Below, one piece after another: positions 17,147 to 26,602 of a stretch of 64,000 bases of DNA. Made by a program: the position numbers and the translations under genes. The stretch comes from Pseudomonas fluorescens (GTDB taxonomy: Bacteria; Pseudomonadota; Gammaproteobacteria; Pseudomonadales; Pseudomonadaceae). Each line of letters begins with the position of its first letter. The stretch's first letter is position 1. Where the stretch lies: NCBI RefSeq assembly GCF_902498065.1, contig NZ_CABVIR010000005.1, positions 62,001 through 126,000 of the forward strand, in the 5' to 3' direction. A model generated the notes under the pieces. That model did not search any database and was not told where the DNA came from. It saw only the letters and a program-made list of their open reading frames with translations.

Positions 17147-19147
17147 TCAGTGGGGCGCGCGCGGAATCGTCTTGAGCAGATCTTCAGGGCTGATGTAACC
17201 GACGACCGGCTCCGCAACGCTGCCCGGTAGTGGCAGGTCAAGGATGTGGCCCTTGATCTTGCCGATCACGTGCATTTCGCAAGGTTTGCAGTCGAACTTC
17301 AACGTCAGCACCTCGTCACCGTGCACCAATTGCATCGGCGCGACCTTGGTGCGAACGCCGGTGACGCCTTTGGCCTGTTTGGGGCAGAGGTTGAAAGAGA
17401 AGCGCAGACAGTGCTTGGTAATCATCACCGGCACTTCGCCGGTTTCCTCGTGGGCCTCGAAGGCTGCATCGATCAGCTTCACGCCATGACGGTGATAGAA
17501 GTCGCGGGCCTTTTGGTTGTAGACGTTGGCCAGGAACGACAGGTGCGATTCCGGGTACACCGGCGGCGGATTGGTTTCCGCCTTGCGGCCACCCCGTGGA
17601 TGGGCCAGCAGACGGGCCGCGGTCAACGCTTCGATCACTTCCCGACGCAAGGCTTTGAGCTGCGAGTTGGGGATGAAGAACGCCTGGGGTGCATCGAGCT
17701 TGATGGCTGTCGCGTGGTAGTCGGTGGTGCCCAGTTGACCGAGCAGATCACGCAGTTGCTCAAGGGCCTGCTCTGGCTTGTTGGCCAGACCGAACGGGCC
17801 GTCCAGGGACACGCTGGCGCTGACGCCCTCCTCGCTGGTGGCGGTGAGTTGCAGGCGCTGCTCATCGAGCTGCGCGACCCAGGCCAGGCCGATGCGACGT
17901 TCGGCGGAAGTCTTCTGCAAGGCTTGCTGCCAGTTATGGTCCAGGTTGCGGCTCAGTGGATGGTTGGGCCGCAGCTTGTACATCCCTTCCGGCATCTCGT
18001 TGGGCTCGACGCGGTAGCGATAGCGCTTCTGGCCATCTTCGTCGAACTCGCCCTTGGGTTCGGCGATGTTGGCGCGAAAACCCACTACCTCGCGTTTGAT
18101 CTGCACATTGAGACCGTCGCCGTTGGACAGCGGTTCGCAGGTCACCACCTGCAAATCACGCTTGCCGACCTTCTCCACCACGCCCACCGGCAAACCCGTG
18201 AACGTCGGTGAATCGAAGGCTCCGATGTCGACCTTGCGCTCGCTGACAAAGTAGTCGGTGCTGCCACGGTGAAAGGTCTTGTCCGGGTCGGGCACAAAGA
18301 AATGCGCGGTGTGACCACTGGACGCACGGGCCAGGTCCGGACGATCTTCCAGAACATCGTCCAGCCGCTGGCGGTAGTAGGCCGTGATGTTCTTCACATA
18401 GCCCATGTCCTTGTAACGTCCTTCGATCTTGAACGAGCGAACGCCAGCTTCCACCAACGCACGGATGTTGGCGCTCTGATTGTTGTCCTTCATCGACAGC
18501 AGGTGTTTTTCGTAGGCGACGACGCGGCCCTGGTCGTCCTTGAGGGTGTACGGCAAACGACAGGCCTGTGAACAGTCGCCACGGTTGGCGCTGCGACCGT
18601 TCTGTGCGTGGGAGATGTTGCACTGGCCGGAGAATGCGACACACAACGCACCATGGATGAAAAATTCGATCGCCGCATCGGTCTCGTCGGCGATGGCGCG
18701 AATCTCTTGCAGGTTCAGCTCGCGGGCCAGTACCAGTTGGGAGAAGCCCGCCTGATCAAGGAACTTCGCCCGTGCCAGGGTACGGATGTCGGTCTGGGTG
18801 CTGGCGTGCAGCTCGATCGGCGGGATATCCAGCTCCATCACACCCAGGTCCTGGACGATCAACGCATCGACCCCGGCATCGTACAGCTGGTGGATCAGCT
18901 TGCGGGCCGGCTCCAGCTCGTTGTCATGCAGGATCGTGTTGATCGTGGTGAACACCCGGGCGTGGTAGCGCCGGGCGAACTCCACGAGTCGGGCGATTTC
19001 GCTCACCTCGTTGCAGGCGTTGTGGCGGGCGCCGAAGCTGGGGCCACCGATGTAAACGGCGTCGGCACCATGCAGGATGGCCTCGCGGGCGATGCTCACG
19101 TCACGAGCGGGGCTGAGCAGTTCCAGGTGATGTTTGGGCAGAGACAT
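17147..19147 (-). CDS. rlhA: RlhA, 23S rRNA hydroxylation protein (U32 family, YdcP type)
   Basis: A 666-residue member of the U32 'peptidase' family, long form. In E. coli this protein (YdcP/RlhA) is needed for 5-hydroxycytidine at position 2501 of 23S rRNA. Family motifs are SPARDVSIAREAILHGADAVYIGGP near the start (split as seen across residues 11-35), FIHGALCVAFSGQC, the cysteine motif NRGDCSQACRLPY, FKIEGRYKDMGYVK, and the late cysteine-bearing segments KHCLRFSFNLCPKQ and KFDCKPCEMHV. The length separates it from the shorter TrhP (YegQ). It is monocistronic by appearance and unrelated to its denitrification neighbours. Confidence 0.88.
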   Translation of the reverse strand: MSLPKHHLELLSPARDVSIAREAILHGADAVYIGGPSFGARHNACNEVSEIARLVEFARRYHARVFTTINTILHDNELEPARKLIHQLYDAGVDALIVQDLGVMELDIPPIELHASTQTDIRTLARAKFLDQAGFSQLVLARELNLQEIRAIADETDAAIEFFIHGALCVAFSGQCNISHAQNGRSANRGDCSQACRLPYTLKDDQGRVVAYEKHLLSMKDNNQSANIRALVEAGVRSFKIEGRYKDMGYVKNITAYYRQRLDDVLEDRPDLARASSGHTAHFFVPDPDKTFHRGSTDYFVSERKVDIGAFDSPTFTGLPVGVVEKVGKRDLQVVTCEPLSNGDGLNVQIKREVVGFRANIAEPKGEFDEDGQKRYRYRVEPNEMPEGMYKLRPNHPLSRNLDHNWQQALQKTSAERRIGLAWVAQLDEQRLQLTATSEEGVSASVSLDGPFGLANKPEQALEQLRDLLGQLGTTDYHATAIKLDAPQAFFIPNSQLKALRREVIEALTAARLLAHPRGGRKAETNPPPVYPESHLSFLANVYNQKARDFYHRHGVKLIDAAFEAHEETGEVPVMITKHCLRFSFNLCPKQAKGVTGVRTKVAPMQLVHGDEVLTLKFDCKPCEMHVIGKIKGHILDLPLPGSVAEPVVGYISPEDLLKTIPRAPH

Positions 19148-19255
19148 ATTCTTATCTGGTTGGTCACGGTCGAGGCACGCATTGTAGCGGCCAAATGCTT
19201 GACCGGCACCCGTGGGCTGCCAAGTGGGGCCCCGCTATCGTTACATCAACCATCC

Positions 19256-19271
19256 CTGTCTTATACACATC
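19256..19271. other. DnaA-box-like site inside a Tn5-end-like sequence; 244-base intergenic region
   Basis: The gap 19148-19391 holds no gene I can support. It contains CTGTCTTATACACATC, whose core TTATACACA is a DnaA-box variant. The whole 16-mer equals the Tn5 mosaic end used in sequencing libraries except for a missing CT pair. A single box gives no origin, and an adapter remnant cannot be excluded. Confidence 0.35.
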
Positions 19272-19391
19272 AATGACCGCGAGCCATGGAGCTCTTCGAA
19301 AGGCCTTTATCAAAATACGAATTCATATCAATAAACGACGCACACGTTACTCGATGAAATAACGCGGTCTTGTCAGAGGCACAGGACGTGC

Positions 19392-20291
19392 TTAGGGGGC
19401 GAGTATTTCCTTGAGAAACTCGATGAACACATTGATGCGGCTGGAGCCACGATGATTAGGCAGATACAGCGCATTGATGCAGGTGCTTGCACTGCCAGGG
19501 TTGACCTCATACTGCGACAACACGCGTGTCAGCCGACCTGCGCTGACGTCGTCACGCACCAGCCAATCGGCCAACAGCGTCACCCCGCCACCGGCCAGCG
19601 CTGCCTCGCGCAGAATGTCGGCGTTGTTGCTTTGCAACCGCCCCTGCACATTCAAGCGAATGACTTCCTCGTCGCCCTGGAAGGTCCAATTGTGGTGGCC
19701 CGTGCGGTAATCGAAACGCAAGCACTGATGCTCCAACAGGTCACGCGGATGCCGGGGTAGCCCGGTACGCGTCAGGTATTCGGGACTCGCCACCACCCAA
19801 CGCTGGAAGTCACCTACCCGCTTGCTGACGATGTCATCACTGACAACTGATGAACCGAGACGCACTGACACATCGATTTGCTCGCTGAGCAGGTCACTGA
19901 CCTCGTCGCTCAGCGAAAGACTGATCTCCAGGCCAGGATGGCGCTCAAGCAAGCGTCCCAGATGAGGAGCAATGATACGTCGGCCGAATTCCACCGGGAC
20001 GCTGGCCCGCAAACGCCCCTGGGCTTCACTGCCACGGTCGGTAACGACGGCATCCGCCTCGTCGATGGCCTCGAGGATCGCTACTGCTTTGTCGAAATAG
20101 TGCTGCCCCGCCACCGTGACGCTGGTGTTGCGCGTGGTGCGGTTAAGCAGGCTGGCGCCCAACTCACTTTCCAGCCCGGCGACTTGTCGCGTCACCGACG
20201 AAGTGGAGATGCCGAGCTTGCGCGCCGCTGCCGAATAACCACCACAGCGTACCGTTTCGACAAACATCTTGAGCGCCAGCAACTTATCCAT
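19392..20291 (-). CDS. LysR-type transcriptional regulator (paralogue 1)
   Basis: A 299-residue LysR regulator: winged helix-turn-helix in the first 60 residues (MDKLLALKMF, then AAARKLGISTSSVTRQVAGLE) and a substrate-binding effector domain. It belongs to the CrgA/AaeR-like group with the C-terminal motif ALYLPNHRGSSRINVFIEFL, and is paralogous to the regulators at 23705 and 35407. The ATG at 20291 aligns with the other two; an in-frame extension up to 20486 is not homologous. It lies downstream of and in the same direction as the flavin monooxygenase operon, which it may control. Confidence 0.88.
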   Translation of the reverse strand: MDKLLALKMFVETVRCGGYSAAARKLGISTSSVTRQVAGLESELGASLLNRTTRNTSVTVAGQHYFDKAVAILEAIDEADAVVTDRGSEAQGRLRASVPVEFGRRIIAPHLGRLLERHPGLEISLSLSDEVSDLLSEQIDVSVRLGSSVVSDDIVSKRVGDFQRWVVASPEYLTRTGLPRHPRDLLEHQCLRFDYRTGHHNWTFQGDEEVIRLNVQGRLQSNNADILREAALAGGGVTLLADWLVRDDVSAGRLTRVLSQYEVNPGSASTCINALYLPNHRGSSRINVFIEFLKEILAP

Positions 20292-20484
20292 AAGCGGATT
20301 CCGAGATCGAAAAGTGGAGGTAAACGACTGTGCATGACCACGCCTTGGGCGTCTTGCATGGCTGTGCTCAATCGGTAGCGGGTTTGCGGTTGCAGGCCTT
20401 CTCGACGACCTGCGTGCGCTCTTGAACGACAACATCCTTCGGTCAATCGCGTCAATCGAATCAGGCTTGGTGTCGGCCATTGCC

Positions 20485-20510
20485 ACTACTTTTTATCGAT
20501 CGATCAGTAA
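20485..20510. promoter_or_regulatory. 26-bp element shared with 37805-37830 (TGATCGATCGAT core)
   Basis: ACTACT, four variable bases, ATCGATCGATCA, one variable base, TAA. It matches the element at 37805 at 23 of 26 positions. It lies about 194 bases upstream of LysR paralogue 1 in the 315-base gap 20292-20606, which otherwise shows no gene. The palindromic GATCGATCGATC core looks like a TetR-type operator; the binding protein is unknown. Confidence 0.5.
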
Positions 20511-20606
20511 GCGTGTGACTATAGCAGAACACTCATCTCCGCCAGCGCGCGCCCATGATTCCGATTCAGATGGAAACGATAACGCGTATGAGCGGGTTAA
20601 ACGAAA

Positions 20607-21743
20607 TCAGGTGATGCCCATGATCCGGTTCCCCATGCTCACACCCCAATCGCCCATTCGCTTGCCTTCTGCCAGTTGCTGTTGCTGCCAGACCAGCAAG
20701 CCTTTATCGAGGTCACCGGTGTCGTCGATCACTTGAGCCAGGGACAAGGCATTGCGAGCCGCCTTGGCCGTGCTCCCGGCGGTATGAGGGCGCGGCACAA
20801 AAGCAGCATCGCCCGTCAGCAACACACGACCAAACACCATTTGAGGGACTTTCAGATCAAGGATCGCTTGAACAAAAATATCCTTGGTCTGGCGAATCAG
20901 TTCACGAAAAGCCGGGTTGGCATGCTGCTCACCCATGTCCCGCAAGTAAGCCTCCTGCTCAGTGGCCAAGGCTCCCGGTGGAATGGAGTGGCTACGCCGA
21001 TGACCATTGCTGTCAGTAAGCACAGCATCCAATTGCGCGCCTTGGGCCGCTTTCAAATACCAGAGCCAGTTAAACCGTCGCTCGCCAGGATTAACCGAGC
21101 CGTTCAAACCCGGCACCATGTATTCCAACATCAGCGATTCTGGGTCCTGTTGAAAAACAAAGTCCTCGTACAGCTGCGCTTTGGCGAAGTCTGGAAGTCC
21201 GTGTTCATCAACCAGACCCCGCCAGACCACATACCCCGAATAGCTATATTGCGCCCCAGGCAACACCAGACTCCGCACGGTCGAGCCCGCACCGTCGGCA
21301 CCAATCAGCAGGTCACCCTCGGCACGGCTGCCGTCTGCAAAATTCGCAGTGACTCGTTGCTCATTTTGAGTCAGATCAACCAGCGTCTTTCCACGGTGAT
21401 AGTGCTCGGCCGGGAAGGCAGAGAACAAGGCGTTGTAGAGCGTGTTCCAGGATGTCTGGGTTTGCGGCATCGGCTCTTTATGCACGACAGTGCCCGCTCG
21501 ATTCAGATACAGGCGATCATGGGACCGGACCCCAAGCGCATTGGCAGGTTTGATCCCCGCATAGCGAAAATGCTGTAACACATCCGCTTGCAGAACAATG
21601 CCTCCACCACGGCTATCCATCGCTGCGGGGGATCGCTCGAACACCTCCACGTGCCAGCCAATCGCACGCAACGCCGTGGCGGCGAACAACCCGCCCAGGG
21701 AACCACCAATGACCAAGGCCTTCGGAACGTCCGGATGCTTCAT
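20607..21743 (-). CDS. FAD-dependent monooxygenase, DhpH-like
   Basis: A 378-residue class A flavin monooxygenase. The FAD-binding GGSLGGLFAA motif (about residues 13-22), the acidic end of strand 2 (VEVFERSP), the DG motif GADGAGSTVR and the late GDAAF motif (LLTGDAAFVPRPH) are present. It resembles the 2,6-dihydroxypyridine hydroxylase (DhpH) group of aromatic hydroxylases. CGAGGAGA precedes the ATG. It is the third gene of an operon with a DsbA-like protein and an old yellow enzyme. It is paralogous to the monooxygenase at 32599. The substrate cannot be named. Confidence 0.82.
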   Translation of the reverse strand: MKHPDVPKALVIGGSLGGLFAATALRAIGWHVEVFERSPAAMDSRGGGIVLQADVLQHFRYAGIKPANALGVRSHDRLYLNRAGTVVHKEPMPQTQTSWNTLYNALFSAFPAEHYHRGKTLVDLTQNEQRVTANFADGSRAEGDLLIGADGAGSTVRSLVLPGAQYSYSGYVVWRGLVDEHGLPDFAKAQLYEDFVFQQDPESLMLEYMVPGLNGSVNPGERRFNWLWYLKAAQGAQLDAVLTDSNGHRRSHSIPPGALATEQEAYLRDMGEQHANPAFRELIRQTKDIFVQAILDLKVPQMVFGRVLLTGDAAFVPRPHTAGSTAKAARNALSLAQVIDDTGDLDKGLLVWQQQQLAEGKRMGDWGVSMGNRIMGIT

Positions 21744-21797
21744 TATCTTTCTCCTCGTAACGGGGTGATTCCCACAGCCTCTGGATTCGACGTTGCG

Positions 21798-22910
21798 TTA
21801 TGCCAACACCGGGTAGTCGATGTACCCCTTGGCGTCGCCGCCAAAAAAGCTGTTGCCGTCCGCCAGGTTGAGTTCGGTTCGGCCACGCAAGCGAGCCGGC
21901 AAGTCGGGGTTGGCAATGAACGGGCGTCCGAAAGCGATGAGGTCGGCACGCCCCTGCGCGATGGCCTGTTCGGCCGTTTCGCCGGTGTAACCACCCGCCA
22001 GCATCAGAACGCCATGGAAGTCAGTACGCAACTGCTTGATGATGGCGTCCCAGCGTGGATCGTTACTTTCATCGAGCACCGTGCCGACCATCATTGGTTC
22101 TACCAGGTGCAGGTAAGCGAGGTTCCAGTGATTGAGCCGGGACGCAATGTAGCCAAAGGTTTGTTCCGGGGTGTCATCGCCCATGCCCATGAAACGCCCC
22201 ATCGGTGTCAGGCGCACAGCAACGCGTTCGGCACCTATTTCTTCGGTCACGGCTTGCACGACTTCGAGCAGTAGCCGCGCACGATTTTCGATACTTCCAC
22301 CGTAGCGATCATTACGTTGGTTGCTGGCGCTGTTGATAAATTGGTCAAGCAGATACCCATTGCCCGCGTGAATCTCCACACCGTCCATACCGGCAAGCAG
22401 CGCATTGCGGGCGGCTCTGCGGAAGTCGGCAACGATCGCTTCAATGCCTGGAATGTCCAGTTCCTGAGGAACCGGTACATCACCCCAGACCCCCTCGCCC
22501 TTTTCATTCAGGATGAACGTCTTGCCGGGCACCGGCTGCGCGGTCGGCGCCACCGGCAGGCCGCCGCCAGGTTGAAACACCGGATGCGACACCCGCCCCA
22601 CATGCCAAAGTTGCAGGAAGATGCGCCCGCCTTCTGCGTGTACGGCCTCGCTGACAGCTTTCCAGCCCTGAACCTGCTCGTCGCTATGGATGCCGGGCGT
22701 CCAGGCGTAACCCTGGCCCTGCTGCGAAATCTGCGTAGCCTCGGTAATGATCAACGCCGCACTGGCACGCTGACGGTAGTACTCGACGTTCATCGAGGTG
22801 GGTACGTTGCCGGGTTGGCCCGCCCGCGAGCGAGTCAGAGGGGCCATGGCGACGCGGTGATCGAGGGTGAGTTGGCCGAGTTTGATTGGGCTGAACAAGT
22901 GATGAGTCAT
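21798..22910 (-). CDS. Old yellow enzyme family alkene reductase
   Basis: A 370-residue FMN-dependent NAD(P)H reductase of the NemA/XenB type, which reduces activated C=C bonds or nitro groups. The TIM barrel starts with LFSPIKLGQLTLDHRVAMAP; the substrate-binding pair lies in EIHAGNGYLLDQF (His and Asn), and FGRPFIANPDL near the end contacts the flavin phosphate. It sits 37 bases after the DsbA-like gene and 54 before the monooxygenase, implying one operon. Reduction of an electrophilic aromatic intermediate is a reasonable guess. Confidence 0.88.
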   Translation of the reverse strand: MTHHLFSPIKLGQLTLDHRVAMAPLTRSRAGQPGNVPTSMNVEYYRQRASAALIITEATQISQQGQGYAWTPGIHSDEQVQGWKAVSEAVHAEGGRIFLQLWHVGRVSHPVFQPGGGLPVAPTAQPVPGKTFILNEKGEGVWGDVPVPQELDIPGIEAIVADFRRAARNALLAGMDGVEIHAGNGYLLDQFINSASNQRNDRYGGSIENRARLLLEVVQAVTEEIGAERVAVRLTPMGRFMGMGDDTPEQTFGYIASRLNHWNLAYLHLVEPMMVGTVLDESNDPRWDAIIKQLRTDFHGVLMLAGGYTGETAEQAIAQGRADLIAFGRPFIANPDLPARLRGRTELNLADGNSFFGGDAKGYIDYPVLA

Positions 22911-22947
22911 GATGACTTCCTGAATGGGTATGGATTGAAAAAGGGGC

Positions 22948-23592
22948 TCAAGCGGCCTGGCTTCGTCTGAGTATCTGGATCATTACTTCGATGGGCTGAG
23001 CGCCGCTGATCACGTCTTCTGCAATTTGAATACTCGGTACCGAGCGCACACCGGAGGCCTTGGTTATGGCCTCGAGCTTCAGGACTTCAGCGGTGCCTTC
23101 CTCGGTGTTGAGAAAGTCGACAATTGCCCCGCGGTCCAGCCCCGTTTCGGCAGCGATGTCGGCCAGCACATTGAGGTCGCCGATATCCCGCCCCTCGCTG
23201 AAGTACGCCTTGAAAATGGCTTTGATCAGGACGCGGGCATCTCTACCCGCCTGCTGTTCTCGCCATACCAGCCGATGCCCGGCCATGGTGTTGGGGGTTT
23301 TTTCGATTCGGTCGTAATCGAACCCCAGCCCGACAGCCTTGCCGGCGTGAGTGACCTGCGCATCCATGGCCTGGCTACGCGCCCAGCTGCCGAACTTGCC
23401 AGAGCGGTAGGCTTTACGATCCATGCCCTGAACAGGCATGTCGGGATTCAACTGATAAGGCAGGAAAGTAATGTGGCTGTCCGTTGAAGAACCCGACGCG
23501 ACGAGCGCGCGTTCGAGATTTTCCTCACCGATCCAGCACCATGGGCAGATGAAGTCGTAAGTCACCTGAATAGTGGATGAGTGCAAACTCAT
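22948..23592 (-). CDS. DsbA-family oxidoreductase, FrnE-like
   Basis: A 214-residue cytoplasmic thioredoxin-fold protein. No signal peptide is present, and the CxxC motif CPWC lies in YDFICPWCWIGEENL. The large helical insertion and the late cis-proline region SGVRSVPSIQI fit FrnE/2-hydroxychromene-2-carboxylate isomerase relatives. It is the first gene of the leftward operon with the old yellow enzyme and monooxygenase. An inverted repeat lies 80-100 bases upstream. It could act in thiol chemistry or on an aromatic intermediate. Confidence 0.85.
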   Translation of the reverse strand: MSLHSSTIQVTYDFICPWCWIGEENLERALVASGSSTDSHITFLPYQLNPDMPVQGMDRKAYRSGKFGSWARSQAMDAQVTHAGKAVGLGFDYDRIEKTPNTMAGHRLVWREQQAGRDARVLIKAIFKAYFSEGRDIGDLNVLADIAAETGLDRGAIVDFLNTEEGTAEVLKLEAITKASGVRSVPSIQIAEDVISGAQPIEVMIQILRRSQAA

Positions 23593-23671
23593 GGCAGTCT
23601 CCGTGGTTGAATGTTTTCACACCCCCAAGGTAGGCGCCCGGACCTCGTCAGAGAATCCACCGTCTGCACAA

Positions 23672-23695
23672 CGTTGCGTTTCGCAAAACGCAACG
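23672..23695. promoter_or_regulatory. Inverted repeat between LysR paralogue 2 and the DsbA-like operon
   Basis: CGTTGCGTTT and its exact complement AAACGCAACG are separated by four bases. It contains TTGCG and CGCAA half-sites like those at 24718 and 37687, so it may be the LysR operator of the downstream operon. It could also be a weak terminator for the LysR gene, though no T run follows. Confidence 0.55.
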
Positions 23696-23704
23696 ATGAG
23701 CCGA

Positions 23705-24622
23705 TCACCCCACGGCCTGATGTTCCGATCCGAGTAATTCGGTGAGGAAATCAATGAACGCGTTGATCCGTTTCGAGCCGCGGTGATTGGGCAGGTACAA
23801 GGCCGAGATCGCCGAACTTGCGCTGTTCGGATTGACGACAAAAGCGTCGAACAAGGACGTGAGGCGACCACCGTCGATGTCATCATTGACCAGCCAATCG
23901 GGTAACAGCGCCATCCCGCACCCGGCCAGTACCACTTCGCGCAAGACCTCGGCATTGTTGCTCTTGAATGGCCCATCGACGGGCACACGAATCGCCTGGT
24001 CCTTGCCTGTAAATGTCCAGGCTTGCTGCGGTGCTCCGTAGTTGAAGCACATGCACTCGTATTGCATGAGGTCCATGGGGTGGTCAGGACATCCACGAGC
24101 ATTCAGATACTCGGCACTGGCGACTACCCGGCATCGAAAGCTACCGATGCGGCGACTGACCACCGCTTCCATCGCCGCTGGCGACCCCATCCGGATCGAT
24201 AGATCGATGCGCTCGCCGAGCAGATCAACGATGTCGTCAGACAGCGTCATATCCAGCATGAGCATAGGGTAACGCTCTAGAAGCGTGGAGATATGAGGGG
24301 CGATAAGGCGATGTCCAAAGGCCACGGGCACCGAAATACGCAGCTGTCCTGCGGGCACTTCACCGCGATCCGAGACTGACTCGTCAGCCTGCGCCATGGC
24401 TTTCAGAATATCCCGGCCTTTCACGTAATAAGCCTTCCCGGCATCCGTCAACGTGACTCGCCGGGTAGAACGATTAAGCAGCACGATGCCGAGGTCATGC
24501 TCAAGCCTGTCGATCATTCTGGTCACTGAAGAGGTCGCCAGATTGAGATGCCTGGCGGCTGAGGAAAAGCCCTTGGAATCTGCCGACTGGATGAACATTT
24601 TCAGTGCGAGCAGCTTGTCCAT
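23705..24622 (-). CDS. LysR-type transcriptional regulator (paralogue 2)
   Basis: A 305-residue LysR regulator, starting MDKLLALKMFIQSADSKGFS with the HTH around residues 20-40 and ending with ALYLPNHRGSKRINAFIDFL. It is very close to paralogue 3 at 35407, suggesting duplication. It lies between the flavin operon on its left and the divergent molybdenum dehydrogenase genes on its right, with a TTGCG-N5-CGCAA palindrome in the divergent gap. It probably controls one or both. Confidence 0.88.
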   Translation of the reverse strand: MDKLLALKMFIQSADSKGFSSAARHLNLATSSVTRMIDRLEHDLGIVLLNRSTRRVTLTDAGKAYYVKGRDILKAMAQADESVSDRGEVPAGQLRISVPVAFGHRLIAPHISTLLERYPMLMLDMTLSDDIVDLLGERIDLSIRMGSPAAMEAVVSRRIGSFRCRVVASAEYLNARGCPDHPMDLMQYECMCFNYGAPQQAWTFTGKDQAIRVPVDGPFKSNNAEVLREVVLAGCGMALLPDWLVNDDIDGGRLTSLFDAFVVNPNSASSAISALYLPNHRGSKRINAFIDFLTELLGSEHQAVG

Positions 24623-24717
24623 GAAACGCCTTCAATGCCATCGGTACATTCCTTGAGAAGCTATCTTTGGCCAAAGGCGAAAGCGGCGCGAGTTAACGGT
24701 TGTTAATTCTGACGTCG

Positions 24718-24732
24718 TTGCGCTGGACGCAA
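24718..24732. promoter_or_regulatory. TTGCG-N5-CGCAA palindrome in the LysR2/cytochrome divergent promoter
   Basis: TTGCG-CTGGA-CGCAA is a perfect inverted repeat with the T-N-A spacing of LysR boxes. A further GCGTTGCGCC half-site follows. It is 96 bases upstream of the LysR start and 135 bases upstream of the cytochrome gene. The same 15-base pattern occurs at 37687. Confidence 0.6.
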
Positions 24733-24866
24733 TGTAGCGTTGCGCCTTGATGGGGTACTCCACCACCACCGCCTTCTCTAAGCTCACTCAACAGAAAGTC
24801 GCCGTACGCCAATCGGACGCGGCGGATTGAAAAATCTGTCGTTCATTCAGCTCGAGAGGTAAGGCG

Positions 24867-26141
24867 ATGAAGCTCAAGACGATCATCGGTGCCGTTCTGG
24901 CGATCGGCGTCGTGGGGATAGGGTTTGCATTCTGGATGATGTGGAGGCCGGAAATTGCCACTGTCAGCCAACCCCGAGACGCAGGTCGCGAGACCCTGGA
25001 CAGAGGCCGGCGCGTCGTCGAAGCGGGAGACTGTGCGGTCTGCCACACGCGGCCAGGCGGCGCTTACATGGCAGGCGGTTTGCCGCTGATAACGCCCTTC
25101 GGAACACTCTTCACCACCAACATCACCCCGGACCGGGAAACCGGTATCGGTCAGTGGTCGCTGGACGCCTTTGAACGAGCCATGCGTGAAGGCATCGCGC
25201 GCGACGGCCACTTTCTCTATCCGGCCTTCCCCTACGTGCATTACCGAAAGATGAGCGATACCGATATTGCCGACGCCTATGCCTTCCTGATGAGCGTGGA
25301 CCCGGTCAACTACACCGCCCCGGAAAACCACATGGTCTTCCCCATGAACTTCCGGCCGCTGGTGTCTTTCTGGAACCTGCTGTTCCTGCATGGGGATCCG
25401 CTGGAGCCACTTCCCGACCGATCAGCACAATGGAACCGCGGACGCTATCTGGTCGAGGGCGCGGGACACTGTTCATCCTGCCATTCACCCCTGAACCTGA
25501 TTGGCGGGGAGAAAAGCAGCGAGCTGTTCAACGGCGCTATCGTCGACGGCTGGTCGGCTCCTGCCCTGCGCGGAATGGCGACTGCGCAACATCCCTGGAA
25601 TGAAGCCCAACTGGTCGCCTATCTGACCGGCGAGGTCGCCGAAGGACACGGCGCAGCAGCGGGCCCGATGTTGCCGGTCAGCCTGAGCATCGCGCAGTTG
25701 CCGGTGGAAGACGCCCATGCCATCGCGCAGTACATTCTTGACCTCAAAAAAACCTCGCCGGATACGACATTGCCGCCCTGCGCGTCTGAAGCCAAACCCG
25801 GTGCCAAGGCGCTTCTGGGCGCTTCGCTGTTCGACGGTGCCTGCGCGAGTTGCCACGGCAGCGCGGCACCGATGCGCGTCATTGAATCGAGGCCAGCGCT
25901 GGCAAACACTTCGGCGGTGATGGCGGACTCGCCACGCAATTTGATCCAGACCATCCTGCAGGGCATTCCGATGTCCACTGCCGCACCCAGCCATTACATG
26001 CCGGCCTTCGCCCATAGCCTGGACGATACCCATCTGGCCGCCATTGCCGAGTACTTGCGCAACGAGAGCTGTGCGACCAGACCCTGGACGGATCTCGACC
26101 AGACAATCAAAAGCATTCGGGCTCAGGAGCAGCAACCGTGA
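24867..26141 (+). CDS. Membrane-anchored triheme cytochrome c subunit of a molybdenum dehydrogenase
   Basis: A 424-residue periplasmic cytochrome with an N-terminal membrane anchor (about residues 5-25) and three CxxCH heme sites: CAVCH (about 56-60), CSSCH and CASCH. It matches the cytochrome subunit of membrane alcohol/aldehyde dehydrogenases and Mo-hydroxylases that pass electrons to the quinone pool or oxidases. A GAGAGGTAAGG stretch precedes the ATG. The stop overlaps the GTG start of the 2Fe-2S gene, so the three subunits are coupled. Confidence 0.88.
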   Translation: MKLKTIIGAVLAIGVVGIGFAFWMMWRPEIATVSQPRDAGRETLDRGRRVVEAGDCAVCHTRPGGAYMAGGLPLITPFGTLFTTNITPDRETGIGQWSLDAFERAMREGIARDGHFLYPAFPYVHYRKMSDTDIADAYAFLMSVDPVNYTAPENHMVFPMNFRPLVSFWNLLFLHGDPLEPLPDRSAQWNRGRYLVEGAGHCSSCHSPLNLIGGEKSSELFNGAIVDGWSAPALRGMATAQHPWNEAQLVAYLTGEVAEGHGAAAGPMLPVSLSIAQLPVEDAHAIAQYILDLKKTSPDTTLPPCASEAKPGAKALLGASLFDGACASCHGSAAPMRVIESRPALANTSAVMADSPRNLIQTILQGIPMSTAAPSHYMPAFAHSLDDTHLAAIAEYLRNESCATRPWTDLDQTIKSIRAQEQQP

Positions 26142-26602
26142 TCACACTCGACATCAATGGCAAGACTCACGAACTGGACATCGCGGCGGACATGCCCCTG
26201 CTATATGCCTTGCGCAACCAGGTGGGGCTCAATGGCGCCAAATACGGCTGCGGTCTGGGTCAGTGCGGCGCCTGCACAGTGTTAGTGAACGACAAACCGG
26301 TGTTTTCCTGCCTGACACCCTGCGGTGCATTGGCGGGCAAAGCGGTGCGCACCGTGGAGAGCCTGGGCAGCGCCGACCAACCGGGGCCGTTGCAGAAAGC
26401 CTTTATCGACGAACAGGCCGCCCAGTGCGGCTATTGCATCGCGGGGATGATCGTACGGGCACAGGCGTTGTTAGAGGCCAACCCTCAGCCGGACGATGAA
26501 ACGATCCGTCGCCACATGGCGCCCAACTTGTGCCGTTGCGGCACCCATGTGCGGATCCTCGCCGCGATCAAGTTGGTCATCGCGCAGGGAGCCAAGGTAT
26601 GA
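26138..26602 (+). CDS. 2Fe-2S subunit of a molybdenum dehydrogenase
   Basis: A 154-residue protein with a plant-type ferredoxin domain (CGLGQCGACTVL plus a later cysteine in FSCLTPC) and a helical second domain with CGYCIAGM and CRCGTH. These are all eight cysteines of the xanthine oxidase small-subunit family (such as IorA or NicA). The start is GTG, overlapping the cytochrome stop as GTGA; the stop overlaps the Mo subunit start as ATGA. Confidence 0.9.
   Translation: MITLDINGKTHELDIAADMPLLYALRNQVGLNGAKYGCGLGQCGACTVLVNDKPVFSCLTPCGALAGKAVRTVESLGSADQPGPLQKAFIDEQAAQCGYCIAGMIVRAQALLEANPQPDDETIRRHMAPNLCRCGTHVRILAAIKLVIAQGAKV

Noticed and set aside
19261..19269. Replication origin from a DnaA box
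   Set aside because: One box only, no cluster, no AT-rich unwinding region or dnaA/dnaN neighbours.
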